A program made the position numbers and the translations under genes. A stretch of 64,000 nucleotides of DNA, taken from Hirundichthys speculiger (lineage: Eukaryota; Chordata; Actinopteri; Beloniformes; Exocoetidae). Each line of letters begins with the position of its first letter. The stretch's first letter is position 1. Of the stretch, positions 47,226 to 59,082 are shown one piece after another. The notes under the pieces are model-generated. The model saw nothing but the letters and a program-made list of their open reading frames with translations, made no database searches and was not told where the DNA came from. The stretch lies in assembly GCA_018398805.1 (NCBI GenBank), contig JAGFBZ010001158.1, positions 543,001 through 607,000 on the forward strand. The letters are read 5' to 3'.

Positions 47226-47634
47226 TGTGTTCCAGCCAGTGTCACGGACCGTTTTAATGTCAAGAATATTTTCATGGACCGGTCTGTGAAATGCGTCGCA
47301 CATAAATACAACAAAATAAAATGATACGACCGGCATAAAAACGGTGGTATTTTCTATGATAAATGTAAATCCGCTGTGTATTAACGTGCAACTTTATTAG
47401 CAGCGTCCTTGTAACACCAGAACATCAGTAACATCCTCTTCTTGCAAAGACACTTCCTGAAGACATTTGTTTTTTACTCATTTTGCCAATTTGGGGGTTA
47501 AGATGTATCACATGACCAAGACACAGGTATGGAAGTCTTGCGTCAAGAGTCGTACGTGGATGTAAGGGAGAGGATCTGCTCATTTTTCAAAATAAAACGT
47601 CATTTAAACTTAGATAATAAATCAAACTGTAGTA

Positions 47635-48292
47635 CAGTGATCTCTCGCCAATTCGCAGTTTAAGTTCCGCGGTTTTAGTTATTCGCGGATTTTTCAGAAA
47701 TATATAATATAATTTTAAAAAATTTAAAAAGATCGGGGAAACATCACAATCCTGGCCCCTTTAAGAAGGTAGCCTTATGGGTAATGGTGTGGCCTTATGG
47801 GTAATGTAGTGTGTGTGTCGTGGGACGGCAGAATGAAAACGGGGTTAGATGAAAAGTGTAGTGAGCATCAACAGCAGCCCAGCGTGTATAGATTTACATT
47901 CTCTGTTAACCGACAGGAGCCCAACAATACAACCTGTGTGATGTTACAAGTTCCTGCAGTGACCAGAATAAAGTGCTCGTTCCATGCAGAGAAAACCAGA
48001 CTTTTTCTTTTGTTGTTGTTAGCGTGTTAGCCGCTAATTACGAGCCAAAAATAGCACAATACCAGCGGTTTCTTTACTACGGTTCAGAGACCAGAGGCTG
48101 TGAAGGTAACAGAAAGACCACAGTTGAGCCTTTGTCTTGTTTTGCTGCAGTGTCTCGCTACTTTTTTGCGGTTTTTAAACATATTTTAAACACATTATTT
48201 AGGCTCGGGGGGCTCCGGCTTCAGTTCACGGATTTTGATTTACGCGGGGGGGGCGCCAGTCCCCATTAACCGCGAAAAATAAGGGATCACTG
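47635..48292. mobile_element. Family E TA-target element, copy 2 (658 bp, inverted)
   Basis: The left end cagtgatctctcgccaattc and the right end ataagggatcactg are flanked by TA on each side. It is the reverse complement of the 18757-19253 type ('ttaagttccgcggttttagt', 'accgcgaaaaataa') but about 160 bp longer, so it shows interior lost from that copy. No convincing transposase frame was found. Confidence 0.82.
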
Positions 48293-49417
48293 TAATGGAG
48301 GTTATTTATTTTTTCTCTGCAGTCCGGTACCAAATGACCCACGGCCCGGTACCTCTGATGTAGAAAAGATTATACGTACAGTCTGTGGAGTCTAAATCTC
48401 TTTGTTAAAAACACTATAAGGTGAATTCAGCTCCTTGGTGACACAGCTTGGGTTTGTAGATTCCGGGGAGGTGAATAAGACAAACAAAAACAAAACAGCC
48501 CCAGTCGTCCTCCGTCTCAGATGTGACCATCTCCCACGTGTTTTCAAGGCCCACAGAGAGCGTTTACTGCAGAGACAGCAGAGGTCGGTGGTATCAATCC
48601 ATCAGAGTCAAGCGTACCGGGACGAGCGCCGGATGACCCAGTAGCGATGCGACAGCAGCCGCGCCGACAGCGAGTGGGCGGGCCGCTAGCGACAGGCCGG
48701 CCCCCATGGACCGGTCCATTTAGTCCCACACCAGCGGTGACCCTGAAACAGCATCCGCTGGCCTCACACTCCACTGCACAAACGGGTCAGAGCGCGCACA
48801 CACCCAGCGCTCCGATCAATGGGCCAGACGCGCTGCGTGTGACACACTAACAGAGCGACGCCAGCTCTCCGGCCATTTTACGTAACACTCGTATCATCTC
48901 CTCTGGCTGATGTAAACTACATGGGTGGGTGGGTGGGGGGGGTCTAACCCCTCGACCCACTCAGTCTCCGCCGGCTCTCTGGCTCTGGTCCCGATGACCG
49001 GCAGGACTTTGGGACGACAAAACCGCTTCGTCATCAGCGTAAACCAGCCACCGCTCGGATGTGGATTAGTGCCACTGACACACTTCCCCCCCCAGGTATC
49101 AGACCCCACCCACAGCACAGGAGGGTCGGATGACGACTGCTGCAGACCTCTGGCTCGTCGATATATTGATCTCAGCTCCACAGAACAAGCCTCCATTATT
49201 AACCGCTCGTTTTAAAGCAAGAGCACACAAAGCTCCGTCCCTCAGCGGCGCTGAATATTCGGACGGTTCTTCAGGGAAAAGTGGCTCATGAATACGAAAC
49301 TCCCCTTTGCCACTTTGGGTGAAACGCTGCTGTCAAATGTGGCTCCCAGCAGCTCAACAGGGCTCTTAGTTTTACAGCAGAGTGATGTTCCTGAACAAAT
49401 TTGTTTCTGTTCTCATC

Positions 49418-50060
49418 TAGTGCTGGGCGATATGACGATACATATCGTGGGGACGATAGAAAAGTGTGTATCGTGCCATTTCTCTTCTATCGTTTCTATC
49501 ATTTCTAACCTAATTTTATCAATTATTACAGCAAATATGTAATTAAATAACCTGCAACGATAAATTTGATAGAAACATATCTACTTCTACAAAGTAGCCT
49601 TTTATGTTTGCACTTTCATTCATGGTTAATGCCTTAAACAGAGTTCTCTTCAACCCTGATGTTTACTTTAGACACTTTATATTGGTTTGCAAACTTTGCA
49701 CTACAAGGTTACAGATTTCAGAAAGTTGAAAAATAATTTGTGTTTATTTTTTTATAGCTGAACTTCAGTGCAAAAATGTGTTTTTCCTCTCAGAAACTGT
49801 TGTGCACTTTAAAAAAATGTGAAAGCTACTGTACCTCTGTACCTACCTGTTTTTGCTGCACTAAAATGTATGTTTGTGACAGTTCAGCTAAATGTCCTTT
49901 CAAAATAAAGTTGAAAAGTAAGCAATGAAATTTTTGTCAAACTTTTCAGAGAATAACTGAAAACATACTTTATTATGGTATATCGTGATATATATCGTTA
50001 TCGTGATATAAAATAGTCCATATCGTGATATATGATTTTTTTCCATATCGCCCAGCACTA
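49418..50060 (+). mobile_element. hAT-like family H, copy 1
   Basis: Termini TAGTGCTGGGCGATATG and CATATCGCCCAGCACTA are inverted. Inner 'atatcgtgatat' motifs cluster near both ends. The flanks ttctcatc and ctttgatt do not match, so the duplication has decayed or an end is displaced. No coding was found. Confidence 0.85.
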
Positions 50061-50439
50061 CTTTGATTAGGAAATCAGAATTGTAAAAGTGTGATGTTTC
50101 TGCAGGACCATCAGTAATCGTTAGAGTCTAGAGACCGTTTTATGTTCTCTGGAGCTTCAGCAGAAGATTTCTGTTTTCCTGTAAAAAACAGAAGTGTGAA
50201 AACCTAAATTGAAAACCAGATGGATGAAGAAAAATCTGAATATTTGGGTCCAGCCGCTGGACAAATCCAGCCTCAGTTGGAACAGAGGTCAGGAGGGGGT
50301 TGTTGCTTACAAATCCAACAGTAAATATTTAAAAACTATGTGCTCAGTGCAAGTGACCGTTACTGAAGTGTTGTTTGTGAGCGGTCTAATCTGGGCCACA
50401 GTCTTTCGAGGATCCGCAGCCACGGGTCGGTCTGGTTCC

Positions 50440-50836
50440 TTTCATTCAGAGACGCAGAGAATCGCTTCTGCCGCTCTGGTCATTGGAGGTATACACCTCC
50501 CCTCCGGCTTCTCGGCCAATCATATGCTTCAATCAGAAGCTGCGTTCAGTTTCTATGCTCCACATGTCTGGAACAAACTCCTAGAAAGCCTCAGATCAGC
50601 TGAAACACTCAGTTTATTTAAATCCAGGTTGAAGACTCACCTGTTCTCAGCTGCCTTTAAATAAGATTTTATTCAGGAGCTCAAACCTGCACTTTACTGT
50701 TTTCTTTGTTTTTATGCTTTTATTCTTTTACTTTTTAATGCTTTCTTTTCTCTGCGATGCTTTTAATATTTTATGTAAAGCACTTTGAATTGTTTTGTAC
50801 ATGAAATGTGCTATACAAATAAACTTGCCTTGCCTA
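50440..50836 (+). mobile_element. L2-like LINE, 3' end
   Basis: The final part of a reading frame gives F-Y-A-P-H-V-W-N-K-L-L, then L-F-K-S-R-L-K-T-H-L-F-S-A-A-F-K and a stop (50662-50664). This W-N-x-L ... F-K-x-x-L-K-T-H-L-F pattern is the C-terminus of L2-type LINE ORF2 proteins. The 3' UTR ends with 'gtgctatacaaataaacttg' and 'ccttgcc', a typical L2-type tail. The rest of the LINE is missing (5' truncation, usual for these elements). Confidence 0.8.
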
Positions 50837-51479
50837 TTGTACCTATGATGAGAAATTACAGTTCTTTAACTGACCACTAGGGGGCCGTGTTAAAATGTCC
50901 ATCTTCCAGTCAGAAATGCATATATTTACAACCCTGGTTCAAAACACAGTTTTGGGTCAGAACTATCTACATTACGCTGTATCGCAGCCTGCGGCATCGA
51001 ACGACTGGCTGTCACCTCAGCTGGTTGGCTGTTTTGGTGAAGTTGACCTCTGAGCTGCGAATACAGACTCAACGCAGGACAATCGATGTGAATTCAAAGA
51101 TAATATGACCAGGACTGACAGGAGGACACCGTTCGTTGGCTGCCAACAGTCGGGTCCTCCAGCGGAGCCATGTTTCAGGTTGGCGTGGGCCCTTCCAGAC
51201 TGACTTTACCTCCACCCAGAATTCCGTGGGAACCGAGCTCCGATCTTGCTCCGGAGACTTCCCGGGGAGTTTGCCGAATGTCGGTGAGCCAATAACATCC
51301 CGGCAGAACTGGGCCTGAGCTCCAACAGTCCTCGTTTCAGTTCCAGCAGGATTCATTTTGGTCTCAACATCATGGATGAGGACGGATGAGCGGGTTTAAA
51401 TCAGATTGAATCATCGCTAAGAAGTGGGACCTCTGATTACCATTTAGTTTCCTTAAACCCATATTCACATTGCTTTCTT

Positions 51480-51624
51480 TCAAAAATAACCTATATGGGA
51501 GCAGAACATTTAAATAAAAGTGCATTTTACACTACTTTTGAATTCATTATTTGATTTTGCGTATCAAATAATAGGAATCAGGGAATCATGCGATTAAAAA
51601 TTTTAATTGTTGCCCAGCCCTAAT
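51480..51624. mobile_element. hAT family G, 3' end fragment
   Basis: 'gggagcagaacatttaaata' to 'attgttgcccagccct' plus aa matches the right end of 59392-60466. Confidence 0.75.
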
Positions 51625-51819
51625 TATTATACCTTGATCTTAAATAACATGGAAACCTGACATGGACCTTACCTTTAATATGGTACCATACTTCCTAAAA
51701 CAGATGAAATAATTACAATGTTTAACAATACAACAGAATATTATCTCTGTGTGAGTTTTTTCTGTAGTAATAGAATGATAAAAAGTTGTTTTATGAATAA
51801 CCTTATTGTCTTCATCATA

Positions 51820-51900
51820 TTTTTATTTTACCAAAATGATATTTGAAAAATAGGGGTCGTCTTATAATCAGAGTCGTCCTATATTCGGGCCAATACGGTA
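51820..51900. mobile_element. DNA-transposon end fragment ('ggtcgtcttataatcagagt')
   Basis: The phrase 'gtcctatattcgggccaata' then cggta resembles an inverted terminus (taccgtattggcccgaatat) of a fish DNA transposon. The matching second end was not found nearby. Confidence 0.35.
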
Positions 51901-52884
51901 TTAAGTGTTTTTGTAATATTGTACTGATGCACGTGTGTAAGGATTATATATATGAAAGTTATATCAGCCCCCCCCCCCCCATCATCAGCAGTGATTAAAC
52001 CCATTGGTTGTTGGACATCTTTATTGACTCACAAGGAAGCGACACTAGAGGTCTTTTAATGAGAGAAGGACAGAGAGGATGAGAGTGAAGCTCCTTTGTG
52101 TTCGTAATAGTTTCAACAAGGTACAAAAATCAATACAGGCCTCGTCCAGAAGAAAAGGAAACATCACCATTTTACCGGCCGACCACGGCGCTCACGCTCA
52201 GAGCAGCGAGAAATCCACCTCCCGCAGTTTAACAGGACCGCCGACAGACACGTAGAGGCTTCGCCGAGACTCGCGTCTCATTTCTTCGGGGGTTTAATTA
52301 GCCGACCCTCCGCAGTAACGCAGGAGAGGCTTGTTTTACTGGAGTTACACCCGAGCGGCACCAGCGGTACAAAAACAGCATCATCTCGTAAGAGTGATTC
52401 ACAGATTTAAAGTCCTCGAGCCGCTCCAACAAATCATCTCCACGAGAGGCAGCTGAAACAAGTACATTTTCTTTTTACGCCACAGTAAAGTCAGTGGTTT
52501 ATGACCAAACACCTGCAGGAATGAATGGCACTTACGAGGGTCAGCTTTGTTTAAGTGGAAGTTATAGTGAATTTTAGCAGACGAGGACCGTGTTTCACTG
52601 CTTCTAAATGACAACACACAGCTTCTACTACGTCAACGATGAAATAAATAAGTGCTCGAGGAGGAATGAATGAGAAGTAATAGGAAAAGTGCAATAAAAC
52701 ACTTGCTATTCTTTCAATCTAAAACAAGCAGCACTCATACAAAGAGAGATTCTACATATTTAATCCCATAAAACACTATGAACTCATAAAACCTTAAATT
52801 TTAATGCACCCTGATGTAGATTCGCTGTTGTGCCTTGATCACCGTCATGTTGCGTGACTACGTTTGACCGAGTTTTAACTGTCA

Positions 52885-53110
52885 GACAGACAGCCACACA
52901 TTATCTCCTGCAAAACAAGCCCAAAGCATCACCCCTCCACCGCCGTGCTCCACACTGAGATTCACGTGTTTCTGCTGAAATTCTGTTAGTTTTCTGCCAA
53001 GCCTGGTGCTGAGCATTAAAGCTGAACAACTCCAGCTCTGGTCTCCTTATTCCAGAAGACTCCTGGCAAACCCTTCCTGAGATTCAGCTCCTGGCACTGC
53101 ACAGTCTGAC
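52885..53110 (-). mobile_element. Tc1-like transposase remnant
   Basis: On the minus strand, around 52955-52915, the frame reads E-H-G-G-G-G-V-M-L-W-A-C-F-A-G, the G-G-G-S-I-M-V-W-G-C-F block of Tc1 transposases. Flanking parts are too decayed to follow. Confidence 0.55.
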
Positions 53111-53255
53111 CTTATCAATGGATTTGCTGGGCGTTTCACTTTCGGGAAGATTGGCAGCTGCCAGCGAACTGCCAAAACGTCTGCGTTTAAAGCGGTCTGC
53201 TGGTGATCAGTTCAGCCAGGACTGATGATGAGAGCACCCGACTGCATTTATCCTC

Positions 53256-54557
53256 TTAAATCGACTACAGACCAGTTGTCCTGACATCTCACATCATGAA
53301 AGTCCTGGAGAGACTCTTACTGGCCCACCTCAACAAGCAGGTCAGCACCTTTCAGGACCCATTACAGTTTGCATATCGTAATGGGCTTGGGGTTGAAGAC
53401 GCCATCATCTACCTGCTTCACAGAGCCCACTCTCATCTGGACCAATCAGGCAGCACTTTGAGGGTCATGTTCTTTGATTTCTCAAGTGCTTTTAATATGA
53501 TTCAGCCTGCGTTGTTATGTGAGAAGCTCCATAAGTTCCAGGTGGATTCCTCCACAACCTCCTGGATTTATGACTACCTCACAAACAGACCACAGTTTGT
53601 GAGACTGAAAGGTTGTGTGTCTGAGATGGAGGTCAGCAGCATTGGAGCACCACAAGGAACTGTTCTCTCGCCATTTCTCTTCACGCTCTACACCTCTGAC
53701 TTCCAGTACAACTCTGAGTCCTGTCATCTGCAGAAATACTCTGATGACTCTGCAGTTGTTGGGTGTATCAGCAACGGACAAGAAGCAGAGTACAAAGAAC
53801 TGATCTGTCAGTTTGTGAAATGGTGTAGTAACAATCATCTCGTATTAAATACCAGCAAAACTAAGGAGATGATTGTCGACTTCAGGAGGAGCAAGAATCG
53901 ACACAGCAGTGTTTCCATCCTGGGAAAGGAGGTGGAGGTGGTGGAGGAATACAAGTATCTTGGAGTTCAGCTTGACAACAGACTGGAGTGGAAATGCAAC
54001 ACAGAATACATCTACAAGAAAGGTCAGAGCAGACTCTACTTTTTAAGAAAGTTGAGATATTTTAATTTCTGCACCAAGATGTTGCACATCTTCTATAGGT
54101 CTGTTGTTGAAAGTGCAATCAGCTTTGCAGCCATCTGCTGGGGCAGCAGCATCAGAACCAGAGACCTGAAGAGAATCAACAAACTGATCAGGAAAGCTGG
54201 ATCTGTGCTGGGTGTAACTCTGGAGCCGCTGGAGCTGATTGTACAAAAAAGAATGCTGCACAAGCTGATGAAGATGATGGAGGACTCTTCACACCCTCTC
54301 CACGACACAGTGATCAAACAACAGAGTGTGTTCAGTGAGAGGCTTCTTCAGGTCCGTTGCAAGACGGAAAGATACAGAAGATCATTCCTGCCAGCAGCCA
54401 TCAGCCTCCACAACAAGACATAAAACCTACTATTATTAATTCAATATTATCATTGCTGTCATTTATTTATTGTTGAAAAAAAGCCTTACTACAATGTTGA
54501 ATTTTCCTTCTGGGATCAATCAAGTATTTTTCTTTCTTTTTTTTTTTTTTTTTTTTT
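53256..54557 (+). mobile_element. Rex1/Babar-like LINE, 5'-truncated
   Basis: The copy comprises the reverse-transcriptase frame below plus a 3' UTR that ends 'ttctgggatcaatcaagtat' before a T-rich run. Coding similarity starts at D-Y-R-P-V-V-L-T-S-H-I just upstream of the first ATG, with a stop before it, which marks the 5' truncation near 53256. Confidence 0.82.
53296..54423 (+). CDS. LINE reverse transcriptase C-terminal part (375 codons, intact)
   Basis: This is the longest open frame in the window. Reverse-transcriptase blocks in order: Y-R-P-V-V-L just upstream; P-L-Q-F-A-Y-R (about residue 23); motif A V-M-F-F-D-F-S-S-A-F-N with the catalytic Asp (about 61); G-A-P-Q-G-T-V-L-S-P-F motif B (about 117); motif C Y-S-D-D-S-A-V with the Asp pair (about 149); then N-T-S-K-T-K-E and Y-K-Y-L-G-V-Q-L (about 220). 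It ends with R-Y-R-R-S-F-L-P-A-A-I, the usual C-terminus of this fish family. The S in YSDD is, to my recollection, normal for it. The endonuclease domain is missing. The frame is free of stops, but a fragment like this would not move on its own. The clade name Rex1/Babar is from memory. Confidence 0.8.
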   Translation: MKVLERLLLAHLNKQVSTFQDPLQFAYRNGLGVEDAIIYLLHRAHSHLDQSGSTLRVMFFDFSSAFNMIQPALLCEKLHKFQVDSSTTSWIYDYLTNRPQFVRLKGCVSEMEVSSIGAPQGTVLSPFLFTLYTSDFQYNSESCHLQKYSDDSAVVGCISNGQEAEYKELICQFVKWCSNNHLVLNTSKTKEMIVDFRRSKNRHSSVSILGKEVEVVEEYKYLGVQLDNRLEWKCNTEYIYKKGQSRLYFLRKLRYFNFCTKMLHIFYRSVVESAISFAAICWGSSIRTRDLKRINKLIRKAGSVLGVTLEPLELIVQKRMLHKLMKMMEDSSHPLHDTVIKQQSVFSERLLQVRCKTERYRRSFLPAAISLHNKT

Positions 54558-55776
54558 AAATCCCACTGACGAAGTGGAGAGTACTTAGTATTGCCCACAT
54601 GACTTCTACCAGGCTTTATTTGTGTCCTATAAATAGTGTCATAGCAATTATGCTGTCAGAAGTTGTATTTCCCCAAAATTGAGACCCACGATGATCCAAC
54701 GATCACCGCGTTTTTACATGAAAAACACTTGACTGTCCTTCACTGTCTGTTTAGCGGGGGTTACAGCATCTCGAGAAAGCTGAGAAGAGACGTGGAAAAA
54801 CAGGATAACCAAGCTAAACTGAGATGATAACCGCTTTTAAAGTTACCTATGCACTTTAGCAGCTAAAGCTTCCATAATCCGTCAAATGTGTCATTTTAAA
54901 CCTGCTGGCTCCGCATGAAAAGAAGTGAGCAGCTTATTGCAGCATTAGCAGGTGTACGTGGTGAAATCTCCGTCGACTGAGACGCTGTTACGAAGTAACG
55001 ACTGTCTGTGGTACCAGGGCAACAGGTCAGAGATTCATGCGTGTAGATGCAGGTGAGACTAAAACAGTGATTCAGCTGCTAAATTAGATCTTTTCTTTGT
55101 GATTGAACTTCTACAAGGCCTTTTATTCACTGTGGATCAGCTTCATGCTGCGTTCAAGACTGAACAGAGAGCAGCAACTCAGAAATGTTTGAATAAATTA
55201 CTGAGCTACAATCACAAGGATGTGTAACACATTCACACACCTCTGCAGTCATTAAACCTGGAACCTCTCAGCACACTGCTGCCTCCTTTCATTTCCCCAG
55301 TGCGCACGTGCATGTCAGCCTGAATAAGGCAATCGTGCCTTTGCTTGTGTGCACTCAAGTGTGCGCTGCATGCACGTATGCATTTGTGTGCATGTCTTTC
55401 CAGAGTGGACAAAGCAGGGAGAGAAAAGAGAGCTCCACTATACATCGCTGCGGCGCCTTTCCACATGACGCAACGTGTCGTCACACACGTGCACTTCTTA
55501 CGCACACATGTACACATGAACGCTCAAATGTGCTGTGCAGTGACATATTGCACCCACTTGACTTTGCCTGCGTCCGTGCTGCGGGTCAAAGACAGGCGAT
55601 GCTCTGTGCAGCGCTGACCCACGCCTCCTCTGGATATCTGCAGGTCGTTCAAACCTGCTGCATGAACCTGAAGGTCTGAGGCTGAATCCTGGCAGGAAGG
55701 GCCAAGATTCACTTTTCAAACCAGAAACCACTGCGAAAGCAGCAAAAACTGCAGTTCATCAAATGATCATCTCCCT

Positions 55777-56826
55777 ATGATGGAATATGATAGAATAGCT
55801 GAGGGCAACGACCTGAATTTTACTCCGGGAGATATTGATTACCTTGTTAACAATACTACCGATATGTTACATTCAGCCCTGGATGCGGTCGCTCTTCTGA
55901 GGAAGAGGATTTCTTATCTCAGGAGCTCAGCTCCCTGGTATAATTCACATATTCGCATGCTGAAGCAGAATGCACGTAAAATGGAAAGGAGGTGGTACTC
56001 CTGTAAATCTGCGGACTCCCATCATGCCTGGAAAGATAGTTTAATAGTCTACAAAAGAGCCCTACGCAGAGCTAGAACATCTATTCTTCGTTAATAGAAG
56101 AAAACAAACATAACCCACGTTTTCTGTTCAGCACTGTAGCCAGGCTGACAAAGAGTCACAACTCCGTTGGTCCATGCATTCCTGCTACTCTTAGTAGTGA
56201 AGACTTTATGAGCTTTTTTAGCGGGAAAATAATCAAAATTAGAGATGAGATTGGCCAGGCCCAACTGTCGCCGGCCGTGGACGTCCCTGCAGCTTTGTTG
56301 ATTTCTTCTGTTTTTGATTTGACTCTGGGCTGTTTTTCTCCTGTGGGCCTCTCTGAGTTGACCTCAACTAACAGTAAAGCTAAACCATCTACAAGCCTTT
56401 TAGATCCCATCCCAACTCGGCTGCTCAAAGATGTTATGTCCTCTATTGGTATATCAATTTTGGATCAGATTAACCTATCTATACAATTAGGATATGTACC
56501 ACAGGTTTTTAAAGTTGCAGTCACTACACCTTTACTCAAGAAACCATCTCTTGATCCGGACATCTTGGCAAACTATAGACCGATATCCAACCTTCCATTT
56601 ATCTCTAAAATTCTGGAAAAAAATAGTTGCTAGCCAGTTAGGAGAACACCAGCATAGAAATGATCTATTTGAGGTCTTTCAGTCAGGGTTCAGAACTCAT
56701 CATAGCACAGAAACTGCGCTGATTAGAGTCTCCAACGACCTCCTCATGGCCTCAGACAATGGATTAGTTTCTGTCCTTGTTCTGCTGGACCTCAGTGCTG
56801 CATTTGATACCGTTGATCACGGCCTT
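55777..56826 (+). pseudogene. L2-like LINE ORF2 fragment, frameshifted
   Basis: Three successive segments read in the same direction. 55795-56094 carries the linker after the endonuclease (A-P-W-Y-N-S-H-I-R, then R-R-W-Y-S-C-K, then Y-K-R-A-L-R-R-A-R). 56208-56633 carries S-F-F-S-G-K-I-I-K-I-R, then L-L-D-P-I-P-T-R-L-L-K, then [11 protein letters not shown] and [11 protein letters not shown]. An extra A in the run of seven A at about 56617-56623 shifts the frame, after which [15 protein letters not shown] and [14 protein letters not shown] follow. The last is motif A with its catalytic Asp. A stop lies at 56092-56094. The element is cut just after motif A by a family A hAT fragment; motifs B and C are gone. 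Confidence 0.82.
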
Positions 56827-56883
56827 TTGTCCAGCATTTGCAAGCTGCCTGTCAGCCATATAATTTGTAATGGATGCTTTCAG

Positions 56884-57705
56884 TAGTGCTGGGTGGTATA
56901 CAGGTTCATATCGAATACTATTGTTTATTTTTCTTATGATATGAATTTTTCATATACCGTAATACTGGTGAGTATGTACTGTAGCGTACGCAACGTTGGG
57001 AACGCCGCGCGGCAGAACGTAAGTGCCGCAGAACATTGTTTGACAGGGGACTGTTTTGCAGTTGCACTGGAGGCACAACACGCTACTAGTTTATGGTTAA
57101 ACGGTGATGGCTGCAAACAGCAAAAGTTCCGAAGTGGAAGCTCCAGAACGGCAACATGAGACTGAGGAACTTCTTCCTGAACGAGGAGCCGTGTCTGTCG
57201 TGTGGAAGTTCTTTGGATTTAAAAAAGGACGACGTCCAACAAACTACAATAATCTGCAAATGTTGCCGAGCTAAAGTTGTAGCCGCGGGAGGCAACACCA
57301 GCAATCGGCTACACCACCTAAGCCATAAACATTTGTTCAAGTTGTTTGCTAAATTTGAAAAAATAAAAGGGTTCTGTATTTTAACTGCAACTATCATGCA
57401 TTCTGATTCCTTCACTAAATTAGAATCACGAGTACCACCTCTTTGTAAATAGTATCATTTTGTGAGGCCATGCAAACCTGTATTAATACTAGTGTAGATA
57501 TGAATGTTTTTCTACAATATTCACTCCTCGTGACAGTAAAATAGGTCATTCTAAGCCAATTTACTGCAGCAATTCCTCTCTAAATGATTAGAAAATGTGG
57601 TTAACATCCAGTTGTGCCTCCAAAAAAATACTGTGATATACCGTGAAACCAATATAATTTTGAAAATACCGTGATATAAATTTTTGGTCATACCGCCCAG
57701 CACTA
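56884..57705 (+). mobile_element. hAT element, family I, with BED-finger gene remnant (822 bp)
   Basis: Termini TAGTGCTGGGTGGTATAC and GTCATACCGCCCAGCACTA are flanked by gctttcag (56876-56883) and gctttcaa (57706-57713), an 8-bp duplication with one mismatch. The intact family A copies show the empty site 'gatgctttcagttcag'. Confidence 0.9.
57107..57452 (+). pseudogene. hAT transposase BED zinc finger, frameshifted
   Basis: ATG 57107 opens M-A-A-N-S-K-S-S-E-V-E and continues to V-S-V-V-W-K-F-F-G-F-K-K. After a frameshift near 57225 the next frame reads I-I-C-K-C-C-R-A-K-V-V-A-A-G-G-N-T-S-N and L-H-H-L-S-H-K-H. Together these give the full BED signature: W-x-x-F upstream, C-x2-C, and H-x4-H (with H-H-L-S-H-K-H). 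BED fingers bind DNA at the N-terminus of hAT transposases and domesticated ZBED proteins. The catalytic RNase-H-like and dimerisation domains are absent; the element ends about 250 bp later. It is a deletion derivative, probably dead. Confidence 0.72.
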
Positions 57706-59082
57706 GCTTTCAATTCAATTAATTCAAACAAAGTCATTGGAACGCTCACAAGATGTCACCAAAATCACTTTTTCCTTTTAAAATCTTTCAGAAAATGATG
57801 AAAATGTATTGTAAGATGAATATCGATATATATCGTATCCTGAGCTGAATATCGTGTAGCGAATCGTATCGTGAGATTAGTGTATCGCTACAGCCCTAAT
57901 TGATATGTTGCTGAGGTAGCAGCATCTAAAGCAAGGATGTACGGACAGATTCAGTGCTAAATAACGCTCCAGAATGGACTTCAGGTATAGTTAGTTTGAA
58001 TCATGGGTAAGCATGAGCTGAGCTAAGCTAAAATAAGCCGTGTGTGGTAACTGGGGTCAGGTGGTCGTGCTCCAACTCAATGCATGTTTGGATTAACCGG
58101 GTTTTGGGTTCAATGTGGCGAGCCCCACAGCTCCGATAAATGCACTTCTGGATCACTCCTCAGTGACTGGTGAGGCCACAGAGGGCTTTGGTCAGCTCTT
58201 TCTACAGTCTACAGATAGACTAAATCATACATCGGAGCAGTTTACTGGCTGTATGAAATCTGTACAGTCTAAGACGAATGGATGCCGTCAAAAAAGTGCA
58301 TCAAGCCCAACAGCTCAGAAGCTGAAGATGGACCAAGACGTTGGCGTCTGCTGGTAACACGCTTGACATCAACCTCGAAATGTGGGCTGTATCTTAATTA
58401 CACTGAGTGCACGCTGCTACCAGCGGGCTCCTGTTCCCAATGCTGTTGCCCCCGAAGGAAAAATCATGACACACGGGTGAAATACAGCCGTAGTCGGGTC
58501 ATAAGTCAGCAGCGCAGCAACAGGCCAATGACCCTCTGCAGTATTCACCAGCTACACTTTTATGACAATACAGGGATGCTGTGTTTCAAAGTAAAATAAA
58601 AACAACAACAAATGTAAGCATTAATAATGTAGAGGAAATCCTCCACTGGATCGCCAAAAGGCACAAATCACTCCCAAGTGTGAATATTTAAAGTGCGAGC
58701 ACCGAGGGAGAGGAGTACTAAACTCCTCGTAAATCCTTTACCACTTAGCATCCATAAAACATGAGCTAACCAGGAGGGGGTGAGAGGGAAAGTAACGCAG
58801 AGATGCTGGATAACGGCCCATCAAACTGGCCAAGCTTCCAAATATTTTTCTTTTCTGCTCTAGAAGAGGAGACGCTGTAAAGTATAATGTGGGATGAAGC
58901 AGGGAAACGACCCCCGACATTGATTTATACATGTACTGAACATATCAGAAACAGGAAACTGACTGCATTTACACAGCGTCTGATTCTGAACACTTCAGAA
59001 ATATACTGTTCGGTCATTTAGTGGCATTGCTTTGGCTTCCAGTCCAACTGTGAGTTATTTTTGACCAGGATTTGTTCTGTCT

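Larger units (their letters stand above)
56827..57897. mobile_element. hAT-like family A, copy 4, left-truncated and split by another hAT
   Basis: It begins in the middle of the family ('tgtccagcatttgcaagctg') right at the end of the LINE coding remnant, and ends normally at gctacagcccta (57897). A complete hAT element (56884-57705) interrupts it. Confidence 0.82.

Noticed and set aside
50209..50664. A 151-codon frame as a host gene
   Set aside because: Its C-terminal third is the end of an L2-like LINE protein and the remainder has no signature.
51069..51356. A 95-codon minus-strand frame with an Arg/Trp-rich middle
   Set aside because: It has a vaguely transposon-like look, but I could not match any motif confidently enough to list it.
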